A DNA stretch of 64,000 nucleotides from Gracilaria gracilis (GCA_030374805.1 JARGSG010000005.1:434001-498000), one strand, 5' to 3'; shown: positions 1 to 10,911, counted from the stretch's first letter. Notes: a model not told the origin generated them from the sequence alone. Translations and numbers: made by a program.

Positions 1-206
1 CGAATATGTTTCGAGCGCAAAACGTTTCGTTGGCTTTCACGGGCCGCATAGTAGAGATGACGTAGGATTTATGAGACATTATGTTGTTTCATTTCGTGCA
101 AAAGAAGAGGAAGAGGACTGTGGAAAAAGAAATGATGCCCTTCAGGTATCTAGCTCGTCGTGAGTCCATGTGCCGCAGCACTGGCGGACAGATGCAAGTG
201 AGGACG

Positions 207-615
207 AATGATGATGATGACTTTATTTAAAGCGTAGCAAGGGGGCCTTAACAACGTGTCAGACCGGTGTCGGCAGTAAGCGCCTCTGGTTTACAGCAGC
301 GGCTGTGTATTGGAGAACGGTTCGCTCCAAGCGGAGCAGGACAGAATTGTATTCCAACGATGGGTTTGTACCCCGAAGCGTGCTGGTGAACTCGGCGAGC
401 TCACGTACGAAGGCTTTTCCGTCTTGCCCTACGCCGCCGTGGATGTCAAACCCAAACGGGGAGAGGCGCACATTATTGGCTTGGCATAGTTGCTGGTACT
501 TGATTCTCTTTGCTTTCTCGAACGATGCGAGTCTCAAGAATGACGAGGCACGAATGGGTGGTTGGCTTCGCCCAGACTCTCTGATCGCGCGACAGCCGGC
601 CACGTTGAGGTCCAT
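207..615 (-). pseudogene. LINE-type (non-LTR) reverse transcriptase, C-terminal remnant
   Basis: The minus-strand frame 615-259 (118 codons) resembles the extreme C-terminus of LINE polyproteins: a basic RKRIKY-like stretch (KAKRIKYQQLC), a conserved PFGFDIHGG segment and a closing hydrophobic helix. A TGA lies two codons upstream of the first Met, and no reverse-transcriptase core is visible above it, so this is a 5'-truncated copy, as is usual for LINEs. Past the stop codon (259-261) the minus strand carries AATAAA at 222-227 and then a short (CAT)n tail at 207-220, which fits a LINE 3' end. The family call rests on remembered similarity only. Confidence 0.45.
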
Positions 616-618
616 CAG

Positions 619-1320
619 TCATTGCTGTACATGCTCACATGGCGTAAATACGCGTTGGCCAATCATTGAAACACATCGTGTAACCGCTGTGCAGTGTGAC
701 ACCTGTACAGCGATCTTGCGTGGAATACAAAATCAACCAAATGTGGCGTACACGTACGCCAGATTATGCCGTTCGTGCTGATCTGATATCAACGACAATT
801 GATCTGTTGGTGGTTCTTTGGACTTAGGTCCGCCGTTGTGGTTCAGTCCGGTTAGCGTGGCGAAGACGGACATCATGATCAAGAACGACTTGCTGCCTGG
901 CATTCTTTCTGTTCGTTCGAGAAGCTGATGTGCGTCAACTTTTGAGAATCAAATTGTTGTTCCTGATCCAAAAACTGTCTACATTGTTTCCGACAGGTGA
1001 CTTCTACAGTGGGAAAAGAACACGGGTGTGTCCGTCTCCTGTGCCCAAATACTAATTATGCTCGTACATTACTACGATGACCCCAACCTCTTCGTCACCA
1101 AAGTGTTGTGTTATGGCCACAGCAAATCGAGGAAATTGTTCACCCAATGTCTTTTTGAGTTCATTTCTTGAACTTGTTCTGTAGCTCTCCCTTTTTATAG
1201 TCGGAGCAGTCCAATTCAAACTATTTTATGCTTGTCAGCTTCTTCTGCACCAATCTGAGCGCAGTCTGGTCAAGTATTCTAGAGCACGTCAGGAGGTTCT
1301 ACAACACAATGACCTGACAG
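619..1320. other. No recognisable gene
   Basis: No open frame here resembles a known protein. The composition is ordinary and I see no repeat, RNA gene or promoter that I can defend. Confidence 0.5.
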
Positions 1321-1500
1321 CTGATGTGGATGTCGATGATGCCGGTAAGAGTCGGGGTGATGACTGCGGCGGTGGTGTTGGCGGCGGTGTTGGTGTTGGT
1401 GGCGGTGGCGGTGATGGCGGCGGTGGGGACGCCTGACGCGATGGGGCCGATGGCGTCGGTGGTGCTGATGACCATGGTGGTGATGATGATGGCCCCAAAT
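1321..1500. repeat. Degenerate GGN/GAT triplet repeat
   Basis: The plus strand is built from GGC, GGT and GAT triplets (GGCGGTGGTGTT-type runs). On the minus strand the same DNA reads as long His/Arg/Pro-rich open frames, including a 262-codon frame over 1279-2067. These frames are by-products of the triplet structure; no domain or signal supports a protein. Confidence 0.7.
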
Positions 1501-2317
1501 CAAGTATCTGAGCATGTTGCGGAAGCTCGACCGAGATCTGCCGTGCAGCCTGTGGTCCGGTATTAGCACATCGTGATGACTAGGACCATCACGGCCGCTG
1601 AAGGGCCAAATGGAAGAGGTTCGGCGGTGATAATGAGTGTTGGGGAGACATGGTGGACATTTGTGGCCACAGGCGCGACAGCGCAGTACCTTGGACGATA
1701 CCGACATCACAGGTTGGAACGGTTGCAGTGGTGGTGACGAATTGATTTTGAGAATGTGGGCGGCTTTTGTGTGAAGGATTTGTGTTGCATGAACGATGTG
1801 GGCGGGGGGTTGCAGGAGTGGTGGTGGGGAGGGACTGGTAACGACGAGAGAAGCAGCGAAGACGATGGAATTGCTCTCGAGTCTATGCCCGACATACGCA
1901 GTTACCGGGCTTCTTCGGGGCCATTTGAGTTCTCGGCCTGCTCTTAGCATCTGTGACACTTTCGTGTAAGACAAAAAGGCGTCTAGCAGATGCCCTTCTT
2001 TTAGTAGTCCAACAAGGCAGAGGAAGGCTGAAGAAATGTTTAAAACGTTTCGAAGGTTTTCTACCAATTTTTACACGTTTGCAATCTGTTCGGAAACCGT
2101 TCAAAAATACGTACAGACTTGCTTCACATTTGAATTCAAAACCTTATGTAGCCCATGTTTAAACGACGCACGTATAAATATTTGTCTCATTCTTGTTTAT
2201 TTAATAATTCAGGGTTCTTGTTTTGCTTTCTGTATGTTCCCTATTTCCAAACGTTAAATTTGTCAAAATGAATGGGTAAAGCTCAGAACGCGTCCACGAT
2301 TGGCTGATATACTGCGA

Positions 2318-2415
2318 TTAACCTGAAATCACAAATAGCAAATAACAAAAACACTTTCTTCTTGTTTCTGATTAAAATTGTCCACAATCGTGTCCCCAGG
2401 AAATGGGATTTGGCG
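2318..2415. repeat. Dispersed ~95-bp repeat, copy 1
   Basis: This segment, starting AACCTGAAATCACAAATAGC, recurs in the same orientation at 25708-25812 with roughly 80% identity by eye. Both copies contain the CTTTCTTCTTGTTTCTGATT core. It has no coding potential and may be a remnant of a small non-autonomous element. Confidence 0.7.
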
Positions 2416-2588
2416 TATTTCAGGTTACTCGCACTGGAAAACGTATCAGAGTTATGCGAAGTAATTTTAGAGTAATGGGAATTGAAATGGTTTACGTATT
2501 GGACAGCACGTATATGGGCCCATACTGCGTGTGAACACTTCTTTTGTCCGTTTGATTTCTACTCCTTCGTCCTAAACTACAGTTTTGG

Positions 2589-3142
2589 TTAAACATCCTT
2601 CGGTGTGGATGTACATGTCCTGACGTGGCTAGGTAAACCTCTCTTTGTAAAACCGAGCCAACAGTAAGGGCAACGCTGAGTTCCAGTGCTGCCATGCTGC
2701 TGCGCTCATTCATGTTCAGCTGGGCATAATCTGAAGTCTTAAATGAGCAGCGGTGGCACCGATAGCGTCCCGGGCTGTTATGGCAGGATGAAACATGTTT
2801 ACAAATTTTTTGTAAAGTGCCAAACTTCTTCGGACAGTATGGAAACTTATAAACTTCCCTTTTAACGCCGCTTGAAGAAAGCTGTCCAGAGAGTGAAGGC
2901 AACGGCGGTGTCGGAGCGGGGAAAGAAGGATTTGGCTGAACATGAGATCCGGGAGAGTGACCTGGAGGGTTCAGTATAAAACGCAAAGAGTATTTGTTGG
3001 TTTTCGGTGTTCTGGCTTTGTCATTCCTCACGGAAGAATCGCTTGTATTCTTACGGCGCCTTTTAGACTCGCGTCGTTCGTCGTGGTGTGGAGGTGTTCG
3101 ATCTCTGCGGTCCATCGGTCCAAAGTAAGTAGGGCACAGCAA
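2589..3142 (-). pseudogene. C2H2 zinc-finger protein, frameshifted and with lost zinc ligands
   Basis: A minus-strand frame starts at 3142 (a second Met nine codons later begins MDRRDR), passes through a basic Ser/Arg/Lys region, then two C2H2-like fingers. In finger 1 the first Cys is Phe (FPYC...KHVSSCH). In finger 2 the first His is Asn (CHRC...LNMNERS). Near 2695-2710 the frame breaks. The shifted frame continues from a Krueppel-like linker (HGSTGTQR) into a third finger, CPYC..., with His and Cys in zinc-ligand positions, and stops with TAA at 2589-2591. Three separate defects in three adjacent fingers indicate a dead gene. A single-base sequencing error could explain the shift but not the lost ligands. 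Confidence 0.6.
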
Positions 3143-3149
3143 AGTGCGT

Positions 3150-4137
3150 GAGATCTATAAGTGAGTAAAAGGTTCGTTCTATGGAAGTTCAAGTGCTTGG
3201 GAGCAATCTCTCGAGGATGTCTGATATATGCAGTTAGGAGCTGCCACAAAGAACTACTGAACGTGTTTGTTTGGTTATGAAAGGCTTACCAATCGTGAAA
3301 GCTTTCACGATTTGAATCGTAAGCGACCAGAATAAAGAAGCGTTTCGATACTGTCGTAGTCGGTCGATGCAGTTTATAAGCAATTCTATCAAGTGTCGGG
3401 ATTACTAGTTGTGTGTACTCTATGAGGTAACCTACGTCTATCCTATAGGCTTTTTGTTACTAGGATGTCCAAAGCCTTCAACAGTTCCGGTGTGAAGGAC
3501 GTCCTGGTAACTGTACACCGATATTGTGTAAGTGATTCCATTCCCAAGACGCATATTTCCACAAAACGCAAATAAATACTAATCATATGAAGATATTATT
3601 TCTTACCACTCCATTGTCTTCACGTTATCCCTCGAGTTGATTACAGCTCATTCCGACAAAGACAGAGCTATTCTAAAAATGGGCGGTAAAACTCGCCTAT
3701 ATACCAAACGCTGAGGTACCAACGGTATTTATTGTTTGCCCATACAACGCTTTGTAGCGTAAAATCTTAAATGTCTAGACAATGAGGGAGTGTGAATGCC
3801 CATAAGGCATATACAGAAAGCGTAAGAGAATAGCTCTTCGCATCCAGCGATCTCCACTGGAGACAAGCTGTTCCCACGGTCTCCATTCAATATTGCAGGG
3901 CGGGTGGGTGGCTTTTGAGATCGTAGCAATCAAAGCGCGGTATGCCGAAGCGGTTAGCTGTTCGCGCGATGGTTCTCACCGAAGGCAGATCAGTGAACCT
4001 ATTGATCGGCTCGTGCGACGAGCACTAAACTTTACAGAACATTTTGCGCTTGGTCGCTTGCTACAGGCTAAATAAATATACTTCTGCTTGTCCTGGAAAT
4101 GCCAGTACATTGGCGGAATATTGGTTGTTGGCTTTTT
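3150..4137. other. Intergenic, nothing supported
   Basis: Short open frames here look random. No repeat or RNA gene was recognised. Confidence 0.5.
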
Positions 4138-4146
4138 CGAAAATAC

Positions 4147-4325
4147 GGGGCACGGAGAATCTACGCACTGTGAGATGCGTAGGAAAAAGGCCCCAGACCC
4201 TCCATGTCTTTGTAACAAAATAGGCAAGAACCTCCCTTCTTGCAAGTAACGCTTCCAGACCCTCCCTACCCATCAGCGCGTGCCAGGTACCAAGAACCTC
4301 CCTAGCTACGATTCTCATTGGATGT
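4147..4325. repeat. Left terminal inverted repeat of the foldback-like element
   Basis: Matches 6905-7084 in inverse orientation almost base for base, from GGGGCACGGAG to the inner CGATTCTCATTGG. It contains four copies of a CCTCCC-type 12-mer, the inverse of the GGGAGG motif seen in the right repeat. After 4325 the arms lose alignment for about 200 bp and re-align around 4560. Confidence 0.9.
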
Positions 4326-4619
4326 AAGACTTTTAAGCGTCTGATTGCGCGTGACGAACAGTCACAAAAGTCACGTGCCTAGTTTGCGCGCGCTTTTCAA
4401 ATTGAACTGATGACAAATCTGATATCCTCCCCGCTGCTCTCTCTCGTCAAACAGCGCCACTCTTCTCTTCCAATGGATGTTCCAATCGACCTTTCCTTGC
4501 CTTCTTCTTCCAGTCCCTGTCAGATACGGAGCGCATCCTACAGCTACGGCATCAGTTTCTGCTCTCTTTGACCAGCTTGCCGTTTTTAGAAGAACTCAAA
4601 AAGCGCGCGCTCTTCTGTC

Positions 4620-5520
4620 GCGCTCCCGAACCAGTCCGCCCACCCCCACCGCCGTCGTCACCCCACCCAACCACCATCACCACCACATCCTCACCGGTGT
4701 CGCCATGCCACGCCACCGCCGTCGCCACTACACCCTACATTCGCACCGCCGTCACTGCAACACCACCGCCGCCGTCGCCGTCACATTCTACGGCCGTTGC
4801 CATCAACCCACCGCCGCCGTCGGCACCCCACCTCACCGTCGTCGCGACCAGACCCCATCGTCGTCGAAATGACAACTCCGCCGCTGTCGCCACCACAACC
4901 CTACTGCCGTCGCCACCACATTCCTCACCGTTGCCACCAAACATCCACAGCCGTCTCAATTACACTACCGCCGCTGTGGCCACCACATCCCTTTCTCCGT
5001 CGCCACCACATCTCCGCCGCCGTCGCCACCACACCCCACCGCCGTCCCACCCAGACCCCTGCCGCTGTCGCAAAAACCTCGCCAACACCGTCGCCGGAAT
5101 ACTACTCCCGTCGTCACTGCCACAACACTACCGCTGTCGCAACCATCCTACCTTGGTCGCTGTTGCCATCACCCAACCGCCGTCACCGCCACACCTCCAC
5201 CGCTGTCGCTACTGCACTTCCACCACCAACGCCGCCACACCACTGACCCCGTGACCACCAAACCACAGCCGCTGTGGGACCCACACGCCACTGCCGTCAA
5301 CACGCCAACTCTACCGCCGTTGCTACCACTTCCTATGGCAGGCCCTGCCACACCCTCACCGCCACACTACTACTGCCGTCTCCGCCATACTCCCACTGCC
5401 TTCGCCACTGCCCCATAACCGCCGTCGCCGCCAAACGTCTATCTCCCTCGCCCTTAAAACTCCATTGCCGTCGCTGCCACACCATCATTACCGTCGTCGC
5501 CACACCCTAACCTTTGTAAC
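4620..5520. repeat. Left minisatellite arm
   Basis: Degenerate tandem units of roughly 21-27 bp built on CCGCCGTCGCCACCACA. Long Pro/Thr/His-rich frames (for example 4568-5254, 228 codons) arise because few stop codons are possible in this composition; I do not call them genes. Confidence 0.8.
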
Positions 5521-5869
5521 CGTAGTGACACGACATCAATGTTTTCCGCCCCTCCGTTTGTGTTTTGTTTCGAATTATACTTGTATTCTCTCGCTATGTC
5601 TACCAGCTCTCTTCGCATCGTCTTTGTGTAACACTAACACAATAAATTGCTAGGTCTTGGTGCATCTTAATTTCGACTAATACTTTTCACTTCCTATAGA
5701 ACTCGAGCTACTCAACCTGAATAAAAGAGTGGTTCTGCTTTTTGCTTTGCTCTCTCATCGCTCAAGTCCATATTAAAAGTGTATTCAAAGAAAAGTTTCC
5801 AAGAGAATGAAGCGTTCATACGTGTTTTACTTCACGCAATGACGTGCTTAAAACTAGTACCTAAACGTA

Positions 5870-6830
5870 GCCGCAGTATCACCGACGGAAAGGTCGTTGT
5901 CGCGTTGATGGTGATTATTGGGTAGCGGCGCTGAGCCTGGTGGTCTGGCGAGAGTTGCGGTGGTGATGCAGCAACGATGACGGTGCGATTATAAACACTA
6001 CAGCCAGAAGAGTTTTGCAGCGACGATGGTGGGATTCGTGCATTGGCAAACGTAGTGCTGAGGCAGCGATGTCGTTGTTGGGGCAGGAGCAACAAAAGTG
6101 TGGTTGTGGCGGCAACGGTGATGACGGAGTGGCGAGAACGGAGAAAAGACTTTAACGGTGACGACTGCTTTGGGGCAGTGGCCACGAAAGTGGAGATAAA
6201 GCGATGACAGCTGCTGTGGTATGTCGGCCACGATGTTAAGATGATTTCGTAACAGCGACGGTTGTGTAGCAGTAATAGCTGCAGTAATATGTCGGATACG
6301 GCGCCCTTGGTGCCACAGCGGTGGCGCTGGGGAGGCGAGGGCGTTGGGGATGAAGCTAAGATGGCAGAAAGGCGACGGCGGCCACGGTAGGGTAAATGTA
6401 ACCGCGATACTTTTATGGAAGTGACTGCGGAAAAAGTATTGCCGGGGCGGTGCTGGTAATGTGATTGCGATGGCCGCAGTGTCTGCTGCCGTTGGTGAGG
6501 AATGAAATGGCAACAGCAGTAGGGGCGTGGTGGCTACAGTGGCAGGAATTTGGAGGAGAAGATGTGGTGACGAGAGTGGCGATGGTGTAATTGCGACGTC
6601 TGCGGCTGTCTGGTCGCAACGTTGGTAAGGTTTGGTGGCGGCGGACGGGGTCGGGTGATGGCAGGATGTGATGGCGAGAACGGCGATGCTGGTTTAAGGT
6701 GTGGTGGCGACGGCGGTGAGGTGGAGTTGCAACAGCGGTGAAGGTGCGGTGGCGACGGTGGTGGGGTGGGGTGACGATGGCAGCGGTGGGGTCATGACGA
6801 CGGCGGCGAGGGAGGGATTGATTTGGGAGT
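5870..6830. repeat. Right minisatellite arm (inverse of the left arm)
   Basis: The plus strand reads TGTGGTGGCGACGGCGG-like units, the complement of the left arm, more diverged toward the centre. Together with the left arm it could form a long imperfect hairpin. Confidence 0.8.
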
Positions 6831-6904
6831 GCGAGAGAAGAGTGCGCGCTTTTTTGAATTCTACCAGAGTGCGGGTGCGTGCTGTCACGCCTCCAAAAGT
6901 TTGT

Positions 6905-7084
6905 AAGGGCCAATGAGAATCGTAGCTAGGGAGGTTCTTGGTACTTGGCACGCGCTGATGGGTAGGGAGGGTCTGGAAGCGTTACTTGCAAGAAGGGAGG
7001 TTCTTGCCTATTTTGTTACAAAGATATGGAGGGTCTGGGGCCTTTTTCCTACGCATCTCACAGTGCGTAGATTCTCCGTGCCCC
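6905..7084. repeat. Right terminal inverted repeat of the foldback-like element
   Basis: Inverse of 4147-4325. A GGGAGG(T/G)TCT(T/G)G motif occurs at 6929, 6965, 6995 and 7027, spaced 36, 30 and 32 bp, a plausible array of transposase binding sites. Confidence 0.9.
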
Positions 7085-7093
7085 CGAAAATAC

Positions 7094-8306
7094 TTTTTCG
7101 AACTAGCTCTGGAATGGATCTAAACGGTACAAATCCCTTTCGTAGCACACGTACACATCTGATGAGATCTCCCTTCCATTCCCGCGCTCGATGGATTCTG
7201 AAACCAAATAACAAAGACCGCCCACCATCCGAAAACACTTGGGTTCTCCTTACAAGTTTTGCTGGGTGAGCATCATGTTCCATCGCATTTTGCCCCACCG
7301 TTTAGTTTGGGGTTGGAGCCTCCGATTTCCCATTAGCAGTCATTAGTAGATATCTCAACGATCCTTGTCAGTAAAGCCAGAAAGTGAGCTCATTTCAGTT
7401 CTGCCCCAAATGTGAAGCTATACATTTTTGGGAACGTGTGCGATAGCAAAGGCCGCAGCAACAATTTCGTAAAATACCAGGTCAGGACACTTCAAATGAT
7501 TCGGAACTGAGTGGGATTGATTGGGAGACATTCATACAGAACAGGGACAGAAGAAGAGAGAACGAAGAGGGCAATGTTCGTGACCGAGTAAGGGTATTTT
7601 TGAAGTTTCCAAGTCATCGATCTATCATGTTAGTTGGGTAGAACTAATCAATATCTACTGAATTGCAAGACAAAAAACAAAAATCCAGTTTAGGATACTT
7701 TTGGGGATACAACTGAAAGGAGTGATCGGAGATTCCGTAGCTCACAAACTTAAAAAGACTTCGGAGTTAATCTCACTAACACTACTTTTTCACTCTATTC
7801 GGGACAAGTAGTGTGTGTTTTGGTTTCGATTTCTTTGGTTAAACGTATATGTAAATGACTACTGTGATCAGCTACTTTAAACTCCCTACATTTTCCCTAG
7901 GAACCGGGACGACAAGCACTTTATTAACGTGGCGCTCGAGTGCAATATGAGCCCTCGCGATACTTATTTTCCTTCAACTACGCCCCAGGAAATAACAACC
8001 CCTCGGGCTCATATCGGTTCGTAGGTGGCAGCGCTTCCGTTTCAAACTTGAGTCTGCGTGGGTTGCGTAAGTGCAATTTACATTCGGCAACCCAGCCTTT
8101 TGAGGAGTAACTGCTGCTCGAGACCACCTCGCTGCGAGTTTGATCAACACTGTCTTTAATAATTACGTGACAACAGCTCTGACGAATTTGCAATAGAAAT
8201 TGTTCAATTCAAGATATGTGGATGATCTTCAAAGAGCAAGTAGTTGCAGAGCAGTATGTGAAAGGTAATGAGTAGTGTTTCCACCAGAAAAAGTATGCTC
8301 ATACTC
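7094..8306. other. Intergenic, nothing supported
   Basis: No gene-like frame is visible between the foldback element and the transporter gene. This stretch contains the 3' flank of the transporter. Confidence 0.5.
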
Positions 8307-9311
8307 TTAAGGCCTTAGCTGCGATCTCAAGCCAATAATTACCACAGCAGAAACGACCAGCAAAGATCCCAAAAGTCTTAGCACACTTGATTTCTCCCCC
8401 AACACCAACAGGCCCAAAAGGTATACGAATGGCACCTCCAGGTTCTTCATAATAATTGCTTGCCCTGCGTTGCTCGACTGCAGACCCTTATTCAGACAGC
8501 TCTGTGCGCAAAAGGCTGATATGGACCCCAATAACATCACGCTCGTCCCTCTATGATTGGTTAAAATTTGATGTATCGCTTCGTTCCCTCCCAAGACTGC
8601 GGTCACGGGAGTGCCAATAACACCAAGGGCAAATACCGAGAGCATGAAGTGGACACGCGTTCCCATTCCACGGACGCAGACAAAACCAGCTGCCGAAAAA
8701 CAGGCTCCAAGGAGGACGAAGAAAGCCCCCAAAAAATGCTGGTTATTGTCCGTGTCACTTGCGTCTGGGCCAGCGATCAACCAAACGCCGAGCAAAGCGA
8801 CAAGAGCGCATACCACATCCCAGGCATCTGAGGCCTCTTTCAGTATTAGCGTCGAAAGTATCATAGTCAGTATAGGACTGCAGGCAAATATGGAAGAGGC
8901 TTCACCAGCTGGTAGGTAAGACAACGATTTGAAGGCGAATACCATGGCGACAGTGCCAAATAAGCCGCGAATAAGTAACATGCGACGATACAAAGGTGGC
9001 AGATCCAGAGGTGAGACGCGGATGGTACTGAGAAGCAAAATGCTTGAAAGAACCAAGTGAGCTATGGAGCGCAGCAGCACCGAAGCAGAAGTTGAATACC
9101 CGAAATGTGTGGAACTAAGCCGGATGGCAATGGTCATAATCGAGAAGCAGAAAGCGGCTGTAGCAATCCATGCCAATCCATAGGAAGCAGAGGGAGATTG
9201 TTCGCACAGGCGACATTCAAGTGGAGCGGAAACGTGTGAACAAGAGAGTAGAGGATCCTCTTCCGTTGGTAAACGCGACGCTTCATTCACGGCCGGCGAC
9301 TTCATGACCAT
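8307..9311 (-). CDS. EamA/DMT-family transporter (drug/metabolite transporter superfamily)
   Basis: The 334-residue protein has a hydrophilic N-terminus (about 1-45, with an acidic EEDPLL stretch) followed by about ten hydrophobic segments in two tandem EamA-like halves, roughly residues 46-183 and 192-330. Family features include the first-half ending LLGVWLIAGPD and the second-half VPFVYLLGLLVLGEKSSVLRLLGSLLVVSAVVI, matching the usual EamA C-terminal helix pair. The length is normal for the superfamily. The substrate cannot be read from sequence; eukaryotic members carry nucleotide sugars, phosphorylated sugars, amino acids or purines. The frame is intact and intron-free. The start could be Met1 or Met3 (MVMKSP). 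The acidic dileucine-like EEDPLL near the N-terminus could be a sorting signal to an endomembrane, which is inference. It is the clearest intact housekeeping-type gene in the window. Confidence 0.88.
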   Translation of the reverse strand: MVMKSPAVNEASRLPTEEDPLLSCSHVSAPLECRLCEQSPSASYGLAWIATAAFCFSIMTIAIRLSSTHFGYSTSASVLLRSIAHLVLSSILLLSTIRVSPLDLPPLYRRMLLIRGLFGTVAMVFAFKSLSYLPAGEASSIFACSPILTMILSTLILKEASDAWDVVCALVALLGVWLIAGPDASDTDNNQHFLGAFFVLLGACFSAAGFVCVRGMGTRVHFMLSVFALGVIGTPVTAVLGGNEAIHQILTNHRGTSVMLLGSISAFCAQSCLNKGLQSSNAGQAIIMKNLEVPFVYLLGLLVLGEKSSVLRLLGSLLVVSAVVIIGLRSQLRP

Positions 9312-10806
9312 GGTGGGTTTTCAGTTCTGGTCGCAACAACGACCTTGCCGTACGCAGACTCTAATCGTCTAGGATATTTTGCGATGTTATCTTCCACTCT
9401 TTACCAAAGTGATAGGAGTTGAAACAACAGCATTACTGTAAGAACAGTTATCGAAAAAGAAGTAGATGAGCACGGACTCGATCGAGCACACCCAAGCACA
9501 TGCTCTTGGTCGAGTCTTCGGTGCGAGTCGCACACGAGACGAAGACTCGTGACATGACATTGTGAGGAAGATGGCTGCCTTTGAAGGCCCTCAGCCAGAA
9601 AGGCTCAGCCTGAAGGAGAGACCGCCGTAGATGTGCTTGGGGAACAAAGCAGAGTGTTATTGCTGTACAGGCCAACGACGTGGCCAATTGTTTTATACAT
9701 GTAAATGCTGGCCATGTGTCCAGGGAGCAATTCCTGAACTGCATCTGTTTTTGCAAGAGTCCTGAGCTGGAAGAGATGTCTCGTACTCGTGGACACGTTT
9801 TCTCAACACTGGTAATAATTCATACTTTTGGCAAGCAGCTTTCAAAAAGTGCTGCTCGAAGACGTGTAAGATGTTCTCCCTGCCGGCCCAAGAGTCTTGA
9901 CCAAGACTGGACCAATCCGGACGTCCCAGACGTTGTTCTGAACCGATTGATTCCGAAACGAGCTGAGCTATATATGTTTTCGGGGTGAGAGGTTTGCAGC
10001 ATTTTCTTGGATATTTCATTCTGGTTGGCAATCTCTGGTTGCTGAAACGCGCAGCTACATAAAGTTTATATCATCCACAACGAATACTGTCCGACTCTTT
10101 TCTGCTACGTTACTCGTTTTTAAAACCCTACAAGCCACTACTGGATTAACTCCTTGTCATCGTCAACGTGCTGTTTGCTACCTTTCAAATGAACATGCCA
10201 TCAAAGCAATGACAGGTACATTCAGGCCTTCTTTGGTGATGCTTCTCCTTCTCTCGTCTTAGGGCAATGATGGCGTGATAGGAAACAACCGATTTTGTGT
10301 TGTTGGCAGGCTTGCCTCACTTCTTTGCATGGCTCTGCTCACCATGCGTCCATGTGCTCACGGCACTCGCACTCGAGTTTATAACCGCTGTCAAGTAGGC
10401 CACTTGAGAGGTCAAGACACGAACATATCACCCGGTTTCTTGCTGAAGACGATGGTGAGCTCCAACAATGCCCTACATTTGATCATTGTCGATTGGCGTG
10501 TACGGCGACTGCCATGATGCCCACGGGCATGCATGATCGTGCGAGCTTTCCGGCTCGACTCCCAGAACCGAGCCTGGGTGTTTCATAGTTCACTAATAGT
10601 AATACGAGAGACACGATACCCTTCCCCCTCTCACAGTTGTGTCATCATGATAATGACGCGCAAAGTCTTGTCTATCTTTGTGATTGAAGGACAAAAGCAC
10701 GGGATGACAACACATGTGTACAGGGTTCGGTCTCCCCGAGTGATTGATGACTTCACACAAGCAACGCAAGCATTTCCCTCTCTAAGCACCCAACTATCGC
10801 TCGCAG
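9312..10806. other. Intergenic between transporter and DUF2272 gene
   Basis: About 1.5 kb without a convincing gene; the frames present lack domain similarity. It should hold the upstream regions of two divergent genes. The nested hairpin at 9511-9549 is listed separately. Confidence 0.5.
9511..9549. repeat. Nested inverted repeat (hairpin within hairpin)
   Basis: Outer arms CGAGTCTTCG (9511-9520) and CGAAGACTCG (9540-9549) are perfect 10-bp inverted repeats. Inside them GTGCGAGTCGCAC (9521-9533) is itself a palindrome around one central base. It lies about 200 bp upstream of the transporter start codon. Confidence 0.7.
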
Positions 10807-10813
10807 TATAAAA
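10807..10813 (+). promoter_or_regulatory. TATA box of the DUF2272 gene
   Basis: TATAAAA lies 99 bp upstream of the ATG at 10912, implying a 5' leader of about 70 nt. Similar TATA-to-ATG layouts occur for the secreted-protein genes at 35843 and 37882. Confidence 0.6.
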
Positions 10814-10911
10814 CCCGTTCTCGCCGGCTTCGTTTCATGCCCGCCTTTCGATCATGTAGAGCGAGCGACCTTCGCTACGTCTGAACCCCGCTGCATACCA
10901 CCAGACCCACA

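Larger units (their letters stand above)
4147..7084. mobile_element. Foldback-like TIR transposon with minisatellite arms
   Basis: The element starts GGGGCACGG and ends with the exact inverse, CCGTGCCCC. It is flanked on both sides by CGAAAATAC (4138-4146 and 7085-7093), a perfect 9-bp target duplication. The inverted repeats run about 180 bp (4147-4325 against 6905-7084). Further in, the two sides are still inverted copies: the left arm (4560-5520) is C-rich and the right arm (5870-6880) is its G-rich inverse, built from degenerate copies of a CCGCCGTCGCCACCACA-like unit. The centre (5520-5870) is ordinary and no transposase is encoded. A 9-bp duplication plus long tandem-repeat arms is the architecture of Drosophila Foldback elements, and 9-bp duplications are also typical of Mutator-like elements. 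It is therefore non-autonomous; the superfamily is uncertain. Confidence 0.85.

Noticed and set aside
1279..2067. 262-codon His-rich frame on the minus strand
   Set aside because: The His run comes from GGT/GAT triplets. The remaining part has no recognisable protein features.
4061..4318. 85-codon frame repeated at 6913 as a possible two-copy gene
   Set aside because: It is the terminal inverted repeat of the foldback-like element read as protein; the similarity stops at the element ends.
4477..5254. Long Pro/Thr/His-rich open frames in three phases
   Set aside because: All phases are open because the C-rich minisatellite rarely forms stop codons. There is no start context, signal or domain, and the inverse arm shows the same effect.
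9448..10031. Overlapping minus-strand frames of ~100 codons
   Set aside because: Several phases are equally open and none resembles a protein; treated as intergenic.
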